Shown here piece after piece: positions 1 to 14,000 of a DNA stretch of 64,000 nucleotides. Made by a program: the position numbers and the translations under genes. Origin of the DNA: Trichobilharzia szidati. Lineage: Eukaryota > Platyhelminthes > Trematoda > Strigeidida > Schistosomatidae. The notes beneath the pieces are model-generated. The model was not told where the DNA came from, ran no database searches, and saw only the letters and a list, made by a program, of their open reading frames with translations. Where the stretch lies: assembly GCA_944472155.2 (NCBI GenBank), contig OX235273.1:32337204-32401203 (forward strand), written 5' to 3'. Each line of letters opens with the position of its first letter. Within the stretch, counting starts at the first letter, position 1.

Positions 1-2558
1 AAACATTGTGATTAAATCTCCTCTCTGCCTACTGTATGACAAGGAGAAGAGATTTAAACTGTCTAGTCTTTCTTCGTATGATAATTTACTCATGCCATGA
101 ATCATACGTGTTGCTTTCCTTTGAACCCTTTCTAGAATAAGTGAGTCCTCTTTTAGACAAGGGCTGGCGGCCTGGATTCAGTTTTCCAGTCTTGACCTCA
201 CCAGAGATGTATATAAGGAGGTGAACATATCTCTGGTGATTCTAGTGAAGGCTCTACGAATTGCCCATAATGACCTGAAACTACGTGCAAACACCGCGCG
301 ACAGTGTGCTGTAGTTTTTAAGTCGTGGCTAACTATGACACCTAAGTCCAAGTGAGTCTGAACTGATGGAAGTTTAATTCCCTCTAGTTCATAAGAGCTC
401 GTGCTTGCTTGTCCAATGCGCATGGTTGCACATTTTGCCACATTTATCGGGAGCATTCATTCTATGGACCACTCTGACAATTTGTTGAGGTCCTCTTGCA
501 ACGTGGACGTGTCACTGTTGCCCTTCAGCTCTCTCCAAAATTTTAAGTCATCTGCGTATAAGACCATAGGGGAGTTCGTGAGTAGAGATAACTCATTGGT
601 ATACAAAATAAATAGGAGAGGTCCAAGTACCGTGCCTTGTGGCACTCCGCTGCGTACTGCTGTCCAAGAGGAGAGTTTCGAGTTGATCCTAACCCTCTGC
701 CTCCTATCTATGAGGAATTCCCTGAGCCAGTTTAGTAAGCTGCCTTTGATACCAAGACTTTCCAACTTCATGAGTAGTCTTTTGTGAGGTACTTTATCAA
801 AGGCTTTGCTGAAGTCTATGAAGACGACGTCAACGGGTCTTCTGTTGTCCCTGGATTTGACCCAGCTTTCTCTTGCAGTGAGAAGATTTGACAGGCATGA
901 GAGGTTCCTTCGGAAGCCATGCTGTGCTCTTGATAATAAGCTTCTATTTTCTAGATATGCCATTATGCTTTTCTTGATGATTCTCTCCAGTGTCTTAATT
1001 AAAGTGCTGGTGAGACTGATAGGCCTGTAATTTGAAGGGCTTTCTCTTGATCCTCCTTTGTGGGTGGGGGTTATTATGGCGTCTTTCCAGTCACGCGGTA
1101 ACACTCCATTTTTGAGAGAAAGCTTGAAGATCGTAGTCAAAGGGCCGGCTATGTGGGCTGATAACTCCATGAGAAGCCTTGGGTGAAGATTATCAGGACC
1201 CATTGATTTCCCTGCATCTAGTTTCCTTAGGCAGTTGAGCACGATGCCTTGGTCGATGTCAACGGAATCTATCCCATGTTCTTCTGATGCAGCCAGAGCT
1301 GATCCTATAGGCAGTGACGACTCCTGAGTGAAGACTTGGGAGAAGTAGTTTGCCATTGCTTCTGCTTTTTCTTGGTCTTCTTCGATTGTATCATTGTCAA
1401 TAGTCAGGTTTGGGACACCATTGGATGTTTTATTCCTGAAGTTCATGTACGAGAAAATTTTCTTAGGTTGTGCCTTTGCATTTTGAGCCAGGTGTGCTTC
1501 GAATTTCATCCTTGATTGGCGGATTCCTGCAATAGCTTTATTTCTAGCAGTGTTATATAATTGCCTGGTCTCAGAAGTCTCAAGTGTGGCAAACAAGTTC
1601 CAACATTTGTGTTTACGTCTTAGTAACTTACGAATCTCTCGGTTTATCCAAGGAGGGCAGTGTTTCCGACCCTTTGGGACAGAACAAGTGATGAAAGGTT
1701 CAGTTAATTGGGCGTAAAGTTGTTTAAATTGGTTCCATGCGGCTTCTACTTGAGACTCTGGGTTGATGTACCAGTTTACTGAGTTGGCTGCTGAGACGAC
1801 TGCATTTATATCAGCTTTCCAAACGTTTGGTCGAGATGGGGTTTTGGTCCTTGCTGACGTTACTGTGAACTTGAAAGTGAGCACAGCATGGTCACTTCTT
1901 CCTAAAGGAGGAAGATGTTGTATGAGATCTACATCCTCACTATGGGAGAACACTAGGTCCAGAGTTGAGGAGGAGTGCTGTGAGTCATAGCGCGTGGGCT
2001 TGATGATATGTTGGACTAGAGCTAACGATATACTAGATTCCAGCAGTTTATAATCAAAGGAGTTGACTGAGGATGGAGTTGTTAGGCTCGTCCAGTCAAC
2101 TGTTGGGGCACTGAAGTCGCCAACTACCAGACTTCGACATTTCGAGGTCCAGGAGCCTAGCTTCTCTATCAGGAAGTCATCTGCACTGCAGTTAGGACTG
2201 CGGTACATAGCAATGAGGTCAATGTCTTGGCCTATGCATTTAAGTCTGCAGCGTAGAAGTTCGCACGACTCACTTTCGTGAGCGAGTGCTTCGATACTAC
2301 GCACGGTTAAGCATTTCTTGAGGTAGATGACTACGCCACCTCCTTTGCGGTTTGTCGGTCCACCCTATGCACTTCGAAGTTTGGCAGGTTAACTTCGCTG
2401 TCAGTGACATCGGGTGTGAGCCATGTCTCTGTGATAATAATTACATCCGGGTTTCCGGAGTCTATCATGTTAACCAGCTCAGTCCGTTTATTTAACAGGC
2501 TGCGGGCGTTTGTGTAGCAAACTGTTAATTCAGTTTGGTGCTTCCCCGGCCTACCCAC
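1..2558 (-). pseudogene. CR1-like ORF2: endonuclease-reverse transcriptase, broken
   Basis: This would nick target DNA and copy the element's RNA. Reading leftwards from 2558, an apurinic-type endonuclease domain shows TNARSLL, then TETWL, then, past a one-base frameshift near 2345, a degenerate GDFS and GRSDH. The reverse transcriptase follows with NYRPISL, a DFSKAFDKVPH block, SGVPQGTVLGPLLF and the catalytic YADD near 505-520. In-frame TGA codons at 457-459 (in place of an expected Trp) and at 178-180 (in place of an expected Cys) cut the C-terminal region, but the same frame stays open to base 1. The TGA codons look like simple point mutations. The element cannot make a full-length protein. 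Confidence 0.85.
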
Positions 2559-3725
2559 AGAGGTTTCGGGATCATTAAACTGTGAACTTGAACAACCCGA
2601 AAACCCTTAATCTTAAGGTTCTTTTCGCCGTCTCGGCGTCGTTCGCTTGATTCTAGGGCCCCAGACTGTCTTTTGACACGGTCTGCCAGGCTTAAGTCGG
2701 ACATATATGCCTGATCCTTTAAGTATATGAGAGTTGCTTAGAATAGCATCCCTCTCTTATTTAGAGTTTAGTACGACTTTGATGAGACGTACAGGCTGAC
2801 TTACTGTAGGGTCAGGCTTTTGGCCTATTCTATATACGCTATGTATAGTAATGCCTGATACTGTTTGTGGCAGTAGCTTGTCTAAAAGGGGCTTAACCAA
2901 GTTAAGGTCATGCTCAAATCTAGTCTTGGGTTCGGGGGCCAGTGACTCTTCCACTTTGTGGAGAATGAGCGACCTGTCAGAGAGATCAGGTTTGCTTGCC
3001 GTGGCTTTCTTGCTCTGCGGCGTGAATGTCCTTCTGTCCTTCGTGGGCAGTGTGGCCAATGTATTGTCCTTGTCTCGCTTTTTGCGAGAGATTACGATAC
3101 GCCATTCATTGGCGTTCTCCTCACTGGTCGTAGCAGGATTTATCTGACTGCTACTCACCGGTGTGGATGAGGCTTGATCCACTAGTACCTGGGTGACTTG
3201 AGTTGCAGGTTTACGACCCCTGGTACGCCTCTTCTCTGTGGCAGTCTTTCCGTTACTGTCACTAGAGGGCTTATCCAGTACCGTGGGGGCAGCCTGGGTG
3301 TCTGGAATGTGGTGAGTGCTCTTCTGTGCTGAAGGGCACTCAGTCATTGACAAAGACTCATTAGGAACATGTACTGTTTTGTCGATGACGCTAGTCGCAT
3401 CTTCGGTGTCTGAGAAGTAGTCAGTCTTCTCCTGTGATGGAAGACCCTTGCAATCCATGAGCTTTAAAGCCCCGCTAAGAGTGGCAATGGCTTCTGTAAT
3501 ACGGAGTTTGGTAGTACTACAACAGTCATTGCACAACCAGTTTGCTAGAGGTTTGCAGCAGCGTTTGTATGCTGCAGGAGTTAGGTTTGTGCACATACTG
3601 TGAAACCATCTCTTGCAGTTATCACATTGCATTCCCTCATCCATTGGGAATTGGCACATAACCCTTCCGCAGCGGTTTTTTGATGGCATACTGTCTAGAA
3701 CGGACTGGCGAAGAAATTTAAACAT
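2525..3725 (-). pseudogene. CR1-like ORF1: PHD-finger RNA-binding-type protein, broken
   Basis: The ORF starts at 3725 and is open for 322 codons to a TAA at 2757-2759. Near the N-terminus a Cys/His cluster (MQCDNCKRWFHSMC, then WLCNDCC) has the spacing of a PHD finger, which is typical of CR1-clade ORF1. A Ser/Thr/Lys-rich linker follows, then a segment like the C-terminal part of CR1 ORF1 (residues such as VRLIKVVLN). Downstream of the TAA the same frame continues (ERDAILSNSHILKG), then a frameshift near 2700 moves it to a frame that stays open to a TAA at 2525-2527, overlapping the ORF2 start. The original ORF1 was therefore longer and overlapped ORF2. Confidence 0.75.
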
Positions 3726-4822
3726 AACTTAGATGTATATAGACCTTTATAAATCAGCGATAAAAATCAATGAGTGCACAAAAATATATATATAACTATT
3801 ATGTTATAAGACACAATTTCCTATAATTTAAATAGACTCAGATCTGAAAAGTAAACTAACTTTGATCAGAATAAACTGATTTAAAGTTAATCTGTAGACT
3901 TTTGGAGCGTATAACACAACAAAAGCCAAAACTAAACAAGAGCGTGTAAAATTCACTCCCTTTTCAAAGTTCGCGCGGTAGCGGATAAGATATTATTTTG
4001 ATAAATCACACAGTGTTACACAGTAATATTAACTGATGACGTTTCGAGCACATATTAATACTCATAATCAAATATTGAATAGCTGTACGTGAAGTAAATT
4101 CACAGAGTACGGGTCTCGGGTAGTAAATGGTTCGCTACCATTAGTAACGCTGAAGGCAAAATTATTAGGAATACCAAAATGAAAGTTTTGGGAACTCACT
4201 TGCTTCATCGACTGGAAGAAAAGAGAATTTGAAATATTCCTGGTGATTAAGCTGCAAGTTTCCAATTCTCAAATGTACACAAAATATACAACGATATTTT
4301 GTTTTTCTGAGTTACAGATAAAAATAAATTCATTTAAAATTCAGTAATAAGCTTTTCACGAATCTGATAAAGACTAGTTGATTTTTCTTATAACTTTCTC
4401 TCTTTTAGACTAAAATAAACGTGGAAGTCTTACTCAAATCACTAACATAAATCACCCTGCTTCAGGATGGACTCCACATGTGAGTACTTACCTCCAGCCA
4501 GACAGTTTTTATGTGATGCCTTTAACTACTTAATGAGTGGTGTTTGGTAGCCAAAGTGAAGTATCCTACACAACGAACGGCTGCTTCGCTCGTTTGGGGG
4601 GGCAGGCCCATCATTTGTTTACCCCATCTGAATCATCTCAGAAAGGTGGAGCATTCCAAACCACCCGAAATTTAGATAGCTAAATGGACAGATTGGTGAT
4701 ACGTTGAACCAAATTCTGTGGTGAAATTCCACCGCGATATGTGTGAGTTAATTTTGAAATTGAGAATATTCTTGCCAAGCTTATAAACACGTAATATTTT
4801 TTGAAGGCATTCGCGATCCAAT
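3726..4822. other. Non-coding stretch with a PLE-tail-like repeat
   Basis: I see no supportable gene here. At about 4010-4076 a block with TGACGTTTCGAGC and CTCATAATC is the reverse complement of the tail sequence that follows the PLE coding region near 13.9 kb and recurs at 26.5 and 35.3 kb. A good splice-donor-like site (gtaagtactc on the minus strand) ends at 4491, but no coherent exon could be tied to it. Confidence 0.5.
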
Positions 4823-4832
4823 CTATTTATTT
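4823..4832 (-). terminator. Candidate poly(A) signal of the MEG-like gene
   Basis: On the minus strand the sequence reads AATAAATAAA, about 230 nt downstream of the stop codon at 5059-5061. It is the first strong poly(A) hexamer after that stop and gives a plausible 3' UTR. The cleavage site is unknown. Confidence 0.5.
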
Positions 4833-5058
4833 ATTTGTGGCTGACAGGTAGGATTCTTCCAAATTTCACTCCTGCTTAGTAGACAAATAAATAATTTATC
4901 CAAGAACCAAAAGTAATTAAAACAGGTGTCTGCAAAGCCAGAATCAATCTCCACTATTTCGTTAGGCTTCCGAATTACTCGACAAGAAGTGAGAAAATTG
5001 GAACTTCTTAAACTTGCAAAATAATCACAGTTGACACACAATAAAGCAATAAAAGAAC

Positions 5059-8000
5059 CTACAAACATCTATCAGAAGCCTTGCTTCTATGTATACTCGT
5101 TGGTGCAGTATCAGCTGCACTTGCACAATTCTGGTCTTCACCACCCTCAGTAGCCCTATAAAGAAATCATCATGATGATTAATTACAACAAATGAATGCA
5201 TTGCTTCAGTGTGCTCCTTATACTGTGACATGCTGACTGAATGCATTCCGAGTCGGCTTTCATACGATGCTTAGATTACTACAGTTACTCTGATGTTTTA
5301 ATTCTGGTGCATACGGAAGTGCCGACAAACTAATTACCCTCAGAAAACATAACTTCACACACACCTGACATTCTTAAGGGCAGTTAGTGTCTAACCATCA
5401 GTAACATGTGTTTTAATTATTTCAGCTCTGTTTTAGTAGGAAAATATGAGGTGTGCATTCTAAATTTAAGAAAATCACAATTAAACAACTTGAAATTTCC
5501 GTCCCCTGACTGGAGAAACCATTAGTACCATGTCAGTCAATTTGTGTGACTCTCTGGGTCATCAGAAGTCCTTATCTGGCTGGTTAATTATTTACTTACG
5601 TATTTCTTGAGTGTGAGGCAAAACATGAATGCAGAGATTCTTCTAATAAAATTTGCAAATTAAGGAGGTCATTTGCACTAATTATTACTAAGAATATTTT
5701 TATGAAAGTTCCTTTTTCTCTGTCATCTATTTAGATGTTCAATTTATTTCACTAAGCAGAGATACATTTAACAGCTTATTATTATAAAATATGGGCATAT
5801 TCCATTTTCATAACAGGCATTTTCTAAACTTCCTCTTCGTTCTGAAATCTTTATCAAGTATTCTCTCAACAGCTATTGTACTTATTCATAGCCGAATGCT
5901 GCCTATACAACCCATCAATCTTTCTGATGTGATTACAGTTACTTTCGGGTATCATATTACTTGCTCACAAATAGACAGTCTTAGGAGTATTATTGACAAC
6001 CTAAATTGTTCTGATCAAATGATAAATACAGGAGTTAGTTAGAGATTGTAAAGTGTTTAGGAAACTTTCATCTTAAGAACACTGTGAGTTTGAACTGATC
6101 ACATTAACTGCCAATACTCATGCATTCCGCATTATATTGAAAAACTGATTACGCTCCACATCGAAGAACCCTCAGTTTTCTTTGCCGCCTTGATGTGAGG
6201 TAAACTAAATTCCAGTTCTACTCATTTAGTAAAGAGTTATGAGTGAAATATGAATGATATTCCAGTCGATAAACAAACTTTAATACAGTATCGATTTCTA
6301 AATCTACTTTAAATCATATTTACTTCACCCAGTCAGATACTCCCATTTTTTACTTATCCGTGAATTTCAGGTGGTGTGCAGATAGTTAAAATGAACCAGA
6401 TAAATTACAGTCATGTTTTCATGATCCTAACTCTGTCATTGATGAATTGGCGACCTCGGAATCAACGAAGTAAAATGAAGAGTTTAATATGAAGTACCTG
6501 CCACTTTGTGCAGGTTTCAACTTACGTGTCAATTCTACAATTCAAGCCACGTGGAAATTTGGTAAATGCATTAAATTGTGACTTATACATAAAATGTGTT
6601 GTTCAGTCTTTCTTTCAGTATCGCTACTCATATTGATGCTTCGAAATATCATTGTACTTTTAATGCAGTATGCTTCTACTATTAGTGGCTATGTGTAATG
6701 CTCATGGTGTCTTTTTCCCTTTATTTTGTATGCTATATTATTAATGTGAAATGCTGAATATTGAAAGGTTTGTAGGTAGAACTCCTACCTACACAATCCT
6801 GATTGATAAATCTCGAAAACAACTTCATCATACATTTCCAGGTGTCTGAATGTTGCTTCATAAAACGTTGCAGCATACCTCATAGACTGAAGTTTGCTTT
6901 CATGAGTGCATCATTCATTCAGACACAACACCTAGCGTTCTGATGAAGGGATGATAGCCTGATAACATTGATTTATGACGAGGTCAACATTTCAGAAACC
7001 AAAATATGATGAAGTCGTAGACTTAACACGATTTGCTTAACTAACTTTGACATACTAGAACGAGATGTGTATGAAAATACAATTATGTATATAAATTATG
7101 AGTATCTCATTTTATAGAAATGTTCCTTTAGAATATTTTTAAATCTAACATGAGTACAGAGATTAGTAATCACACCTACCACAAACATACACGAAAATGA
7201 TACTTCACTATTTTCCAGTTTGTAGGTAAACTAAATAAAATTTTGAAACTTGGATTAACCAACCTCTCAGTCACCATCACATGCATTTCGGAGCTTTTCA
7301 TTTCTTGAAATGATTACTCATCCAACTGCGAAAATCATTAGGAGTTCGGATTCTATGATAAATTATGAATAGTTCATAAGCACTTGAAATGCGTGTCCTG
7401 TGGTTAATTCTCATTTATGGCGACATTATCCCCGCTCCAATGAAATCCTGCTTCACTTGAATAAGTATGTGTTTTACAGTATCATGGATATGCATCAAAG
7501 TGTGAGACGAAATTACTACTTCCAGTTTATTGTCGATCGTCATTTCAAAGGAGAGACGTTAACGTTTATCCATACGTTTTAATTCCTCCTTTTTGGAATT
7601 ATCAAACTTTTGCTAATATCAACAAGGGAGCCTTTTCATTTTTACAGAATGTTTCTTTCACCAATGTGTAATTTAGGATTTTGTCACCAACATAGTTTAG
7701 ACATTTTGTAGTGCCGCATAGGACCACTCACTAATACTTTGCATGTTTTACGTAAAAATCTCTTCCACCAATTCAGAAACGAGAATTTCTGAATACTGGT
7801 TAGATTTAGGGCTTATCACCTTCACAGAAATATTCCATGAAACCTGGTAAAAGTGATCTTAATAAAGTCAGTTGATTAACAGCTGTTAATCTTTCTTGTG
7901 CAGACCTCACTTACGTGCAACATCTTCATAAATGTAGACGTATATAAATGAAGGGGATTAGTGTTTGAATAATAACACTTGACGGTGTATTGCTGTTGAA

Positions 8001-11000
8001 AAGAAGAGACTCCTAATAGCACATCCACATACATTTAAGATAGACTTCATTGGTTTATTAACACAAACATTCACAGGTGGAGAACATACAGTTAAATTTC
8101 ATACTAATTTTCAAACTAAGAAGGATAAATCAACAGCCCTTCACCAAAAATAAAACACGCATTTCAACGAAGAAAATGATCCCCACAATAAATTCATTTT
8201 CCCAGCAGTACAGCAATACTTAAATATGGATTAAAATAGACAGTATCAAGTACGTTTCGTTATGTGTGTTACAATTTGACAGTGAGTAGAAATATCACAG
8301 TGTGGCAGTATTAGTCTATATCATTCGTTATGAATCACAAATATATTAGGGATATGGATGAAAACATGCTAGCGCTGTGTAAAACAGCCATTAGGTTAAT
8401 AGCCGGCAGGAAGTTAAAGTACTTTTAGAAGTGCAACTTTGTTCGGTTAAATATTATAAAACAAAGAGTTAAGATGTGTGAACTAACGCCAGTAAAATTA
8501 GTAGCATGAATTGAAATATGGTGAAAGATAAAATAACATGGAATAAAGATGGGTGAGGGAATTTCTTGGATAGTGAGGTCAAACTAGGATCAAGGAAATG
8601 AAAAGCAGCGTACACATTGTGTTATCAGCCAATGGTAAGTAAGCAACAATTAGTGCGAAGTTAAACGAGAGAAAATAATAAAGAATGGTAAAGAAACAGT
8701 TTACATTTCTCCTTTAATATCAGGTCGATTTTCCTCAATCTCCATTCTGGTTCGACGCTTAAAATGCACAACATACTTTTGAACATCCTCACTCTACTTC
8801 AGGTAGTTTGTTAGTTCGCCGTTCTGGGTCGATGGTGGCTTCAGGAGAACATTCCCACAGTCACTTACAACCAGCCCTACAACTACACACAAACTTTCCT
8901 TTTCTATTCATATTCTATCCAACATTTCACCGTCAGGCAAGTTACTTATCCACTTCCATTCCTGCTGCACATGGAATTCTGGCATGTGGTGTCACCTGAA
9001 TGTCTCCTCGGTGCTTATTCAGCATACTGCTGAAATAATATATCTGATGACCGATAATGACCACGAATCTGATTGATAGTTAGAGGGAAAACAGAAGTTG
9101 ACATTTCAAAAATCAATGAAACGGAATAATCTATATGTCCATATATTTATCAGTATTTCTATACATGGACTTACTTTCCACTTTATCTATGAGGTGATCA
9201 TTTTCAATTTTTAAGTATCCTACCATCTTTTGGCAAAATGAAATAAATTATTCAAACATGTATTCCTGTCTTCATAAATGATCAGGGTTAGCCTTAGCAT
9301 AACTTCACTTTGGCTGACTCATTATTTTACGCATCTCATTTCATTGCACTAGAAGAAACTATGCGTTAAAATGTTCCTAGTTGGTTAGCCAATAAATATT
9401 GAAAATTGAAAAATGGAGCAAGTGTTCATCCACTTTGTCATTTGTTAAAATTGCACGAAGTGAAATTAAGTGATACAGGAAAATACTCACACTACCTGGA
9501 AATCTGAATTCATAATAGTCACTCTCTACATGGGCTTGTTCTTCTTTCTCATGAAGGTGTGAGCCATGCAATTTTCTCACGGAAAATGTGAGAATTTAAC
9601 ACAACGAAAAAAAATGACGGATGGTATAAAGTGAATGGATATTCAAACCCATCGACTCCACCTCTGAATGAAGTCTGCTTATCATGGAAACCTACCGTGA
9701 GTAGAAATGATTTTATATTCATAAGAAAGACGGAGAAGCATAGACTTAACTGATTCAGAAGTGTGAAAAGATGAAAATGGTACGCTTTTATAGAAACGTA
9801 CTTTTACATGGGTTTGTTACTGAAAATATAATCATCATGAATTCTTTTGCAGAGTGCTGAATCTATCATGTTCTCGTTGCTATCTAGCCTCAACCAGTCT
9901 CTTTAAGATTATCTGACCTAATGATTTTCTTGGGGTCTACAGGAGCAGAATTCCATGAAAGTTTTTGCACTGACACAAATCATCTTGATTTGTCACTTTC
10001 CCAAGGTAGTATTCATTTGACTGTCTGGGCGTCTCCTCATCCCCGCACACCTTCTATACTAGTGTTGTTATAATTTGAGTTGACAGGTGAAGGAGTCATC
10101 AGAATCTCCGAAATGTGATTCTTGAGTGCGCAGCATAAAAATGCTGCATATCACAGCAGAAAACTTGGCAACATACTGATTGAAAGATGACTACTTTCTA
10201 CATTCATCGCTCTTTCACATGTGTGTTGTGCACTCTGACAAAGTGAATGCAAAAAATGTAATAAACTTCAGACTGAAGATGACTCATGCCTTGGAACTTA
10301 GTAGATTTCAATCGATATCAGTGCGTAGGTAGGCAGAATGTGTCTAAGAATTGGTCGGTGGACATACCATATTCATGGAAATGTGAGCAAATGGAAGTTA
10401 ATTTAAAGAGGAAATCACTGAGCAAGATTAGAAAGCGCAAACCGAATTGATTTATACTCAAATATTTCATTTCGGTTTGCAGGAATCTGAGTTGCAGGTT
10501 TTCCTCAGCAAAGCTGCAAAGTTATCATGAATCAAAAACCTTATCTTTATTAAGAACCTAGATAGATACATGGTGTACACTATTGGGTTCAAAATCTCAG
10601 ATTCCACATATTAAACACATATTTTACTGCAAAGAAAAGGTGCAAACTTAGAGTGACAGATAAGGAGGATATGATCTTGTGATTCTTTCGATATAGTGCA
10701 TCCTTTTCCTTTCATATAAATAGATGATTTTGGATGTGATATACGTCAATGACGCTTTTCCTTTAAAATAAATCACACAGATTTACTCAGATCAGGGAAT
10801 AATTCTTGAAACACCCATCTAGTCGTCAATATTAAATTTTCATGATATGAATTTCCAGTAAGAGATAAACAAAAGATGCCATAAATCAGTCTGCTACAGT
10901 TCAAAATACAAAAGATATCAGACATTAATCAACGAACAAGGTCTTGAATGCTACAGGCATTCCAAATCTCAAACAATATAGACTGAGGTTCATTGTTCAG

Positions 11001-14000
11001 GACACATAAAAATTATTGGAGTCACTAAACACTCTGCATTAGTAAACTGGAACAAAATATTACTAGAGATACGTGGTATCCATAATTTTCATAAGAGGCA
11101 TTGAAAATTCTGATATGACTTCCATGTCACAGTTTTTTCAACAGATGATATAATATCGTCTGATGTGACAATTTCTTGAGGCTACAAATCTTAACAAATG
11201 ATTGCCTGCTTGACCTTGAGTTCTACTTAAAGGATATCTACGTATCGGATTGGAATATGACAAAGAAATATTCATCTGAATTCTACAGCGCTGAAATGAC
11301 ACAACTGGAGTCCAAAAGAGAGAATGATAAAAATGATCCTAGGCTGGAAAATATTCACACACAAGCCCGCAGTAAACCAACCTCATAAGTCTTAAAAATG
11401 ATAAGCCGACTCAAAATGCAGCCTTATTACAGCATAAGTCGCGGCCGAACAACATCGATAATCATTTATTGCTCATAATCACACAACTTCCTAACTTCTT
11501 TTATATAATTCCAATATTTCCATCGCTTGATTTGATTGGTAGTAGTATTTTCCATATTCCGATTCCACGTGTTGGGTGTAGATTCGATGAACCAAGTAGG
11601 ATTTAATAATCAACCTCTCTCTCCACCTACCTAGATTGCGTTTTAGAATTTAAACCTCTCCCACTCTATTGTGTGGTTGCGTGTCATTGCATGCAGTAAA
11701 ACTGCTGAAGTTTTTTCTAAATTAATTATCTTCTTGGCGTCAATCATTCTTTCCTTAGCTAAATTCTTATGTTCCGACAATCTGACTACCCCAACCTACT
11801 AGTCTAACCTAGTAGTGTCATCAAAATAACTCGAGAATCAGCATCAAGAAAATCAAAATCCAAACAAATTAAAAAGGCAACAAACTAGAAGAAAACAACA
11901 CAATAAATGAAGAATTTTACGCAAACGTTTCATCCTCTATTGACAGAATAACATGGGTGATCAACATCTCATCAAGGGAAATAAGCTGTAGTGAGGTATA
12001 AGTACTTGAGAAAGGACTAAACTTCCACGTGGCAGTTAGTAAATTTAAAGCAGAGGATGTCATTCCTAACACAGAAGTAGCGCTAAGTTCAATAGATAAG
12101 ACGACAGTAGAAGAGGTTCGAGCACAATGTGTGTTAACCCTGAAAAATCAAAAGAAAGCAAAATCAAACTCAACGAAATCGAGAAGACTATCTCCAATTA
12201 GTCTAAAACAGCATAAAAGCATCGTCAACGCAAAAGCTAATAAAAAATTCTACAGTAGTTTTTAATTAATCTGACTATATCAAGAAAGTTATTGAACATA
12301 TTGAGACGGGACCATATAAGGAAATTGAGAAGCCTGCGGATAGAATAATGAATCATGTTTACAGATCTATAGAGGATTTGATAAGCTAAATGGTTTAATT
12401 TAATGCCTAAAATTAACAATGCTAGTAGAATATATAGCACTATTAAAATACATAAGCCAGGTTACTCCATGCGACCAATAGTAGATTTCAGGAATACCCT
12501 ACTTATGAATTATCAAAACACTTAGCTCTAATACTATTATGTCTCATAAGAAATCTTTCAAACTATAGACTAACTAATTAAATTAATTAACTAAAAGACA
12601 TTCAACTAGAAAAATAATGACACAATGGTTAGTTTCGATATAACTGCTCTTTATATTAATATACCAATCAGTACGGCCTTAGAAACATATCCTGAACTTA
12701 CTCATAGGACACAGCTGTCCAATGAGGAAATTACGTCAGTTATGCCTAATATCTACTATCTTTAAATTCCAAGGCAAAATATATAGACAAACAGAAGGTG
12801 TAGCAATAGGATCACCAATATCACCAATAGTAGCAGATATCTATATGAACAGCCGGGAACATATTGCTCTTAATACATTTAATCGTACTTCAAAAATATG
12901 GTGGAGATATAGGGATGACACATTCACAGTGTTATGAACAGAAAATATCTTTAGCTTCTTGACACACATAAACTCACTAGTGGAGGGAATAAAATTCATA
13001 TTTCAATCGGAAAGTGAACAAGAAGAATTAGCAATGTAAGATTGCAAAATAAAGCGAATAGAAGAAGGTAAACTTCATACTAGCGTTTATAAAAACCAAC
13101 GCATTCTAATAGGCATTTAGAATTTAATTCATCTCATCCGTTGTCTGTAAAAGTAGACTTAGTTAAATGTCTAACAAACCAAGCAGTAGCACTAAGCAGT
13201 ACAAGAAAAGACCTAAATGAGGAAATAAAAGAGATAGAGGAAGCGTTGATATCAAATAATCATCCTATAAAATTCATTACCAAGATCAGAAAGGGCCCAA
13301 AGCAAAATAAAAATAATTGTGTAACTGATAATGAAAACAAAAATAAGAGAGAATATGAGGCATTTACACTGGTTTTACCATATGAGCAGGGGACATCTGA
13401 GACCCTAAGTAGGATTCCATCATGGGTACATTATGGGCAACACAGTGCGCAAATTCTATTTTTATAAACCTACGTAGGATTGTTAATACAGCAGGAATTA
13501 GAATAGCGTTTAAGCCAACAATCTCACTCAGCGAAAGGCTCTGTGGGTTAGAGAACCCAGTTGACTCAATTAGATAAAAAACTATGATTTACAAAATACC
13601 TTGCAGTGACTGTGAGGTCAGATACATAGGTCAAACTAGTAGGTCGAGTTAGTCAGATTGTCAGAAATAGCTCAGCAATTTTACTGCATGCATTGACACA
13701 CAACCACACAATAGGGTGGGAGAGGTTGAAATTCTAAAACGTAATCTAGGTAGGTGGAGAAAGAGGTTGATTACTGAATCCTGCTTGGTTCATCGAATCT
13801 ACACCCAACACGTGGAATCGGAATGACTCATCACTCATACCGGAAATATGGAAAATACTACTATCAATCAAATCAAGCGATGGAAATATTGGAATTATAT
13901 AAAAGAATTAGAAGTTGTGTGAATACCTTGATATGATTTTAAGCAGTAATAAATTGTCCTCGAAACGCCATCCGTATATATTACTGTATAACACTGTGAC

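Larger units (their letters stand above)
1..3725 (-). mobile_element. CR1-like non-LTR retrotransposon, decayed, 3' end outside window
   Basis: The element reads right to left: ORF1 with a PHD-type finger, then ORF2 with endonuclease and reverse transcriptase, a CR1-clade layout (SR1/Perere-type elements are known in schistosomes). Only a few lesions interrupt the frames: an in-frame stop and a frameshift in ORF1, one frameshift and two in-frame TGA codons in ORF2. The coding region still runs off the window at base 1, so the 3' terminus is not seen. The 5' boundary is unclear beyond the ORF1 start at 3725. The clade assignment rests on motifs read by eye. Confidence 0.85.
11420..13990 (+). 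mobile_element. Penelope-like element (PLE) with inverted partial end, in an intron of MEG-like gene 1
   Basis: Plus-strand pieces in shifting frames show the PLE order. An N-terminal region lies at 12029-12265. Reverse transcriptase motifs follow: KIHKPGYSMRPIVDF near 12450-12490, MVSFDITALYINIP near 12625-12670, GVAIGSPISPIVADIYM near 12800-12850, and WRYRDDTF near 12900, where YVDD is usual. A GIY-YIG endonuclease motif (IYKIPCSDC..VRYIGQTS) is at 13590-13650. Many stops and shifts make it a pseudogene. The segment 11475-11820 is an inverted copy of the 3' part at about 13630-13920. Inverted or tandem partial copies (pLTR-like ends) are usual for PLEs. Its insertion lengthens the intron between the exons at 14681 and 11073. 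Confidence 0.85.

Noticed and set aside
4823..5068. 81-residue minus-strand ORF
   Set aside because: It overlaps the predicted 3' UTR of MEG-like gene 1 in an unrelated frame and lacks any supporting signal.
6793..6798. 6-nt microexon candidate GATTGT for MEG-like gene 1
   Set aside because: The splice sites are good, but inclusion creates a TAA at the next junction in the phase used by the other exons.
7162..7215. 51-nt exon candidate with acceptor ttttatttag and donor gtaggtgtg
   Set aside because: It is open in other phases but has a stop in the phase required by MEG-like gene 1.
8800..9000. Exon-like stretch with a donor-like gtgagg at about 8790 (minus)
   Set aside because: The sequence looks like repeat DNA, and no acceptor gives a coherent frame with the neighbouring gene.
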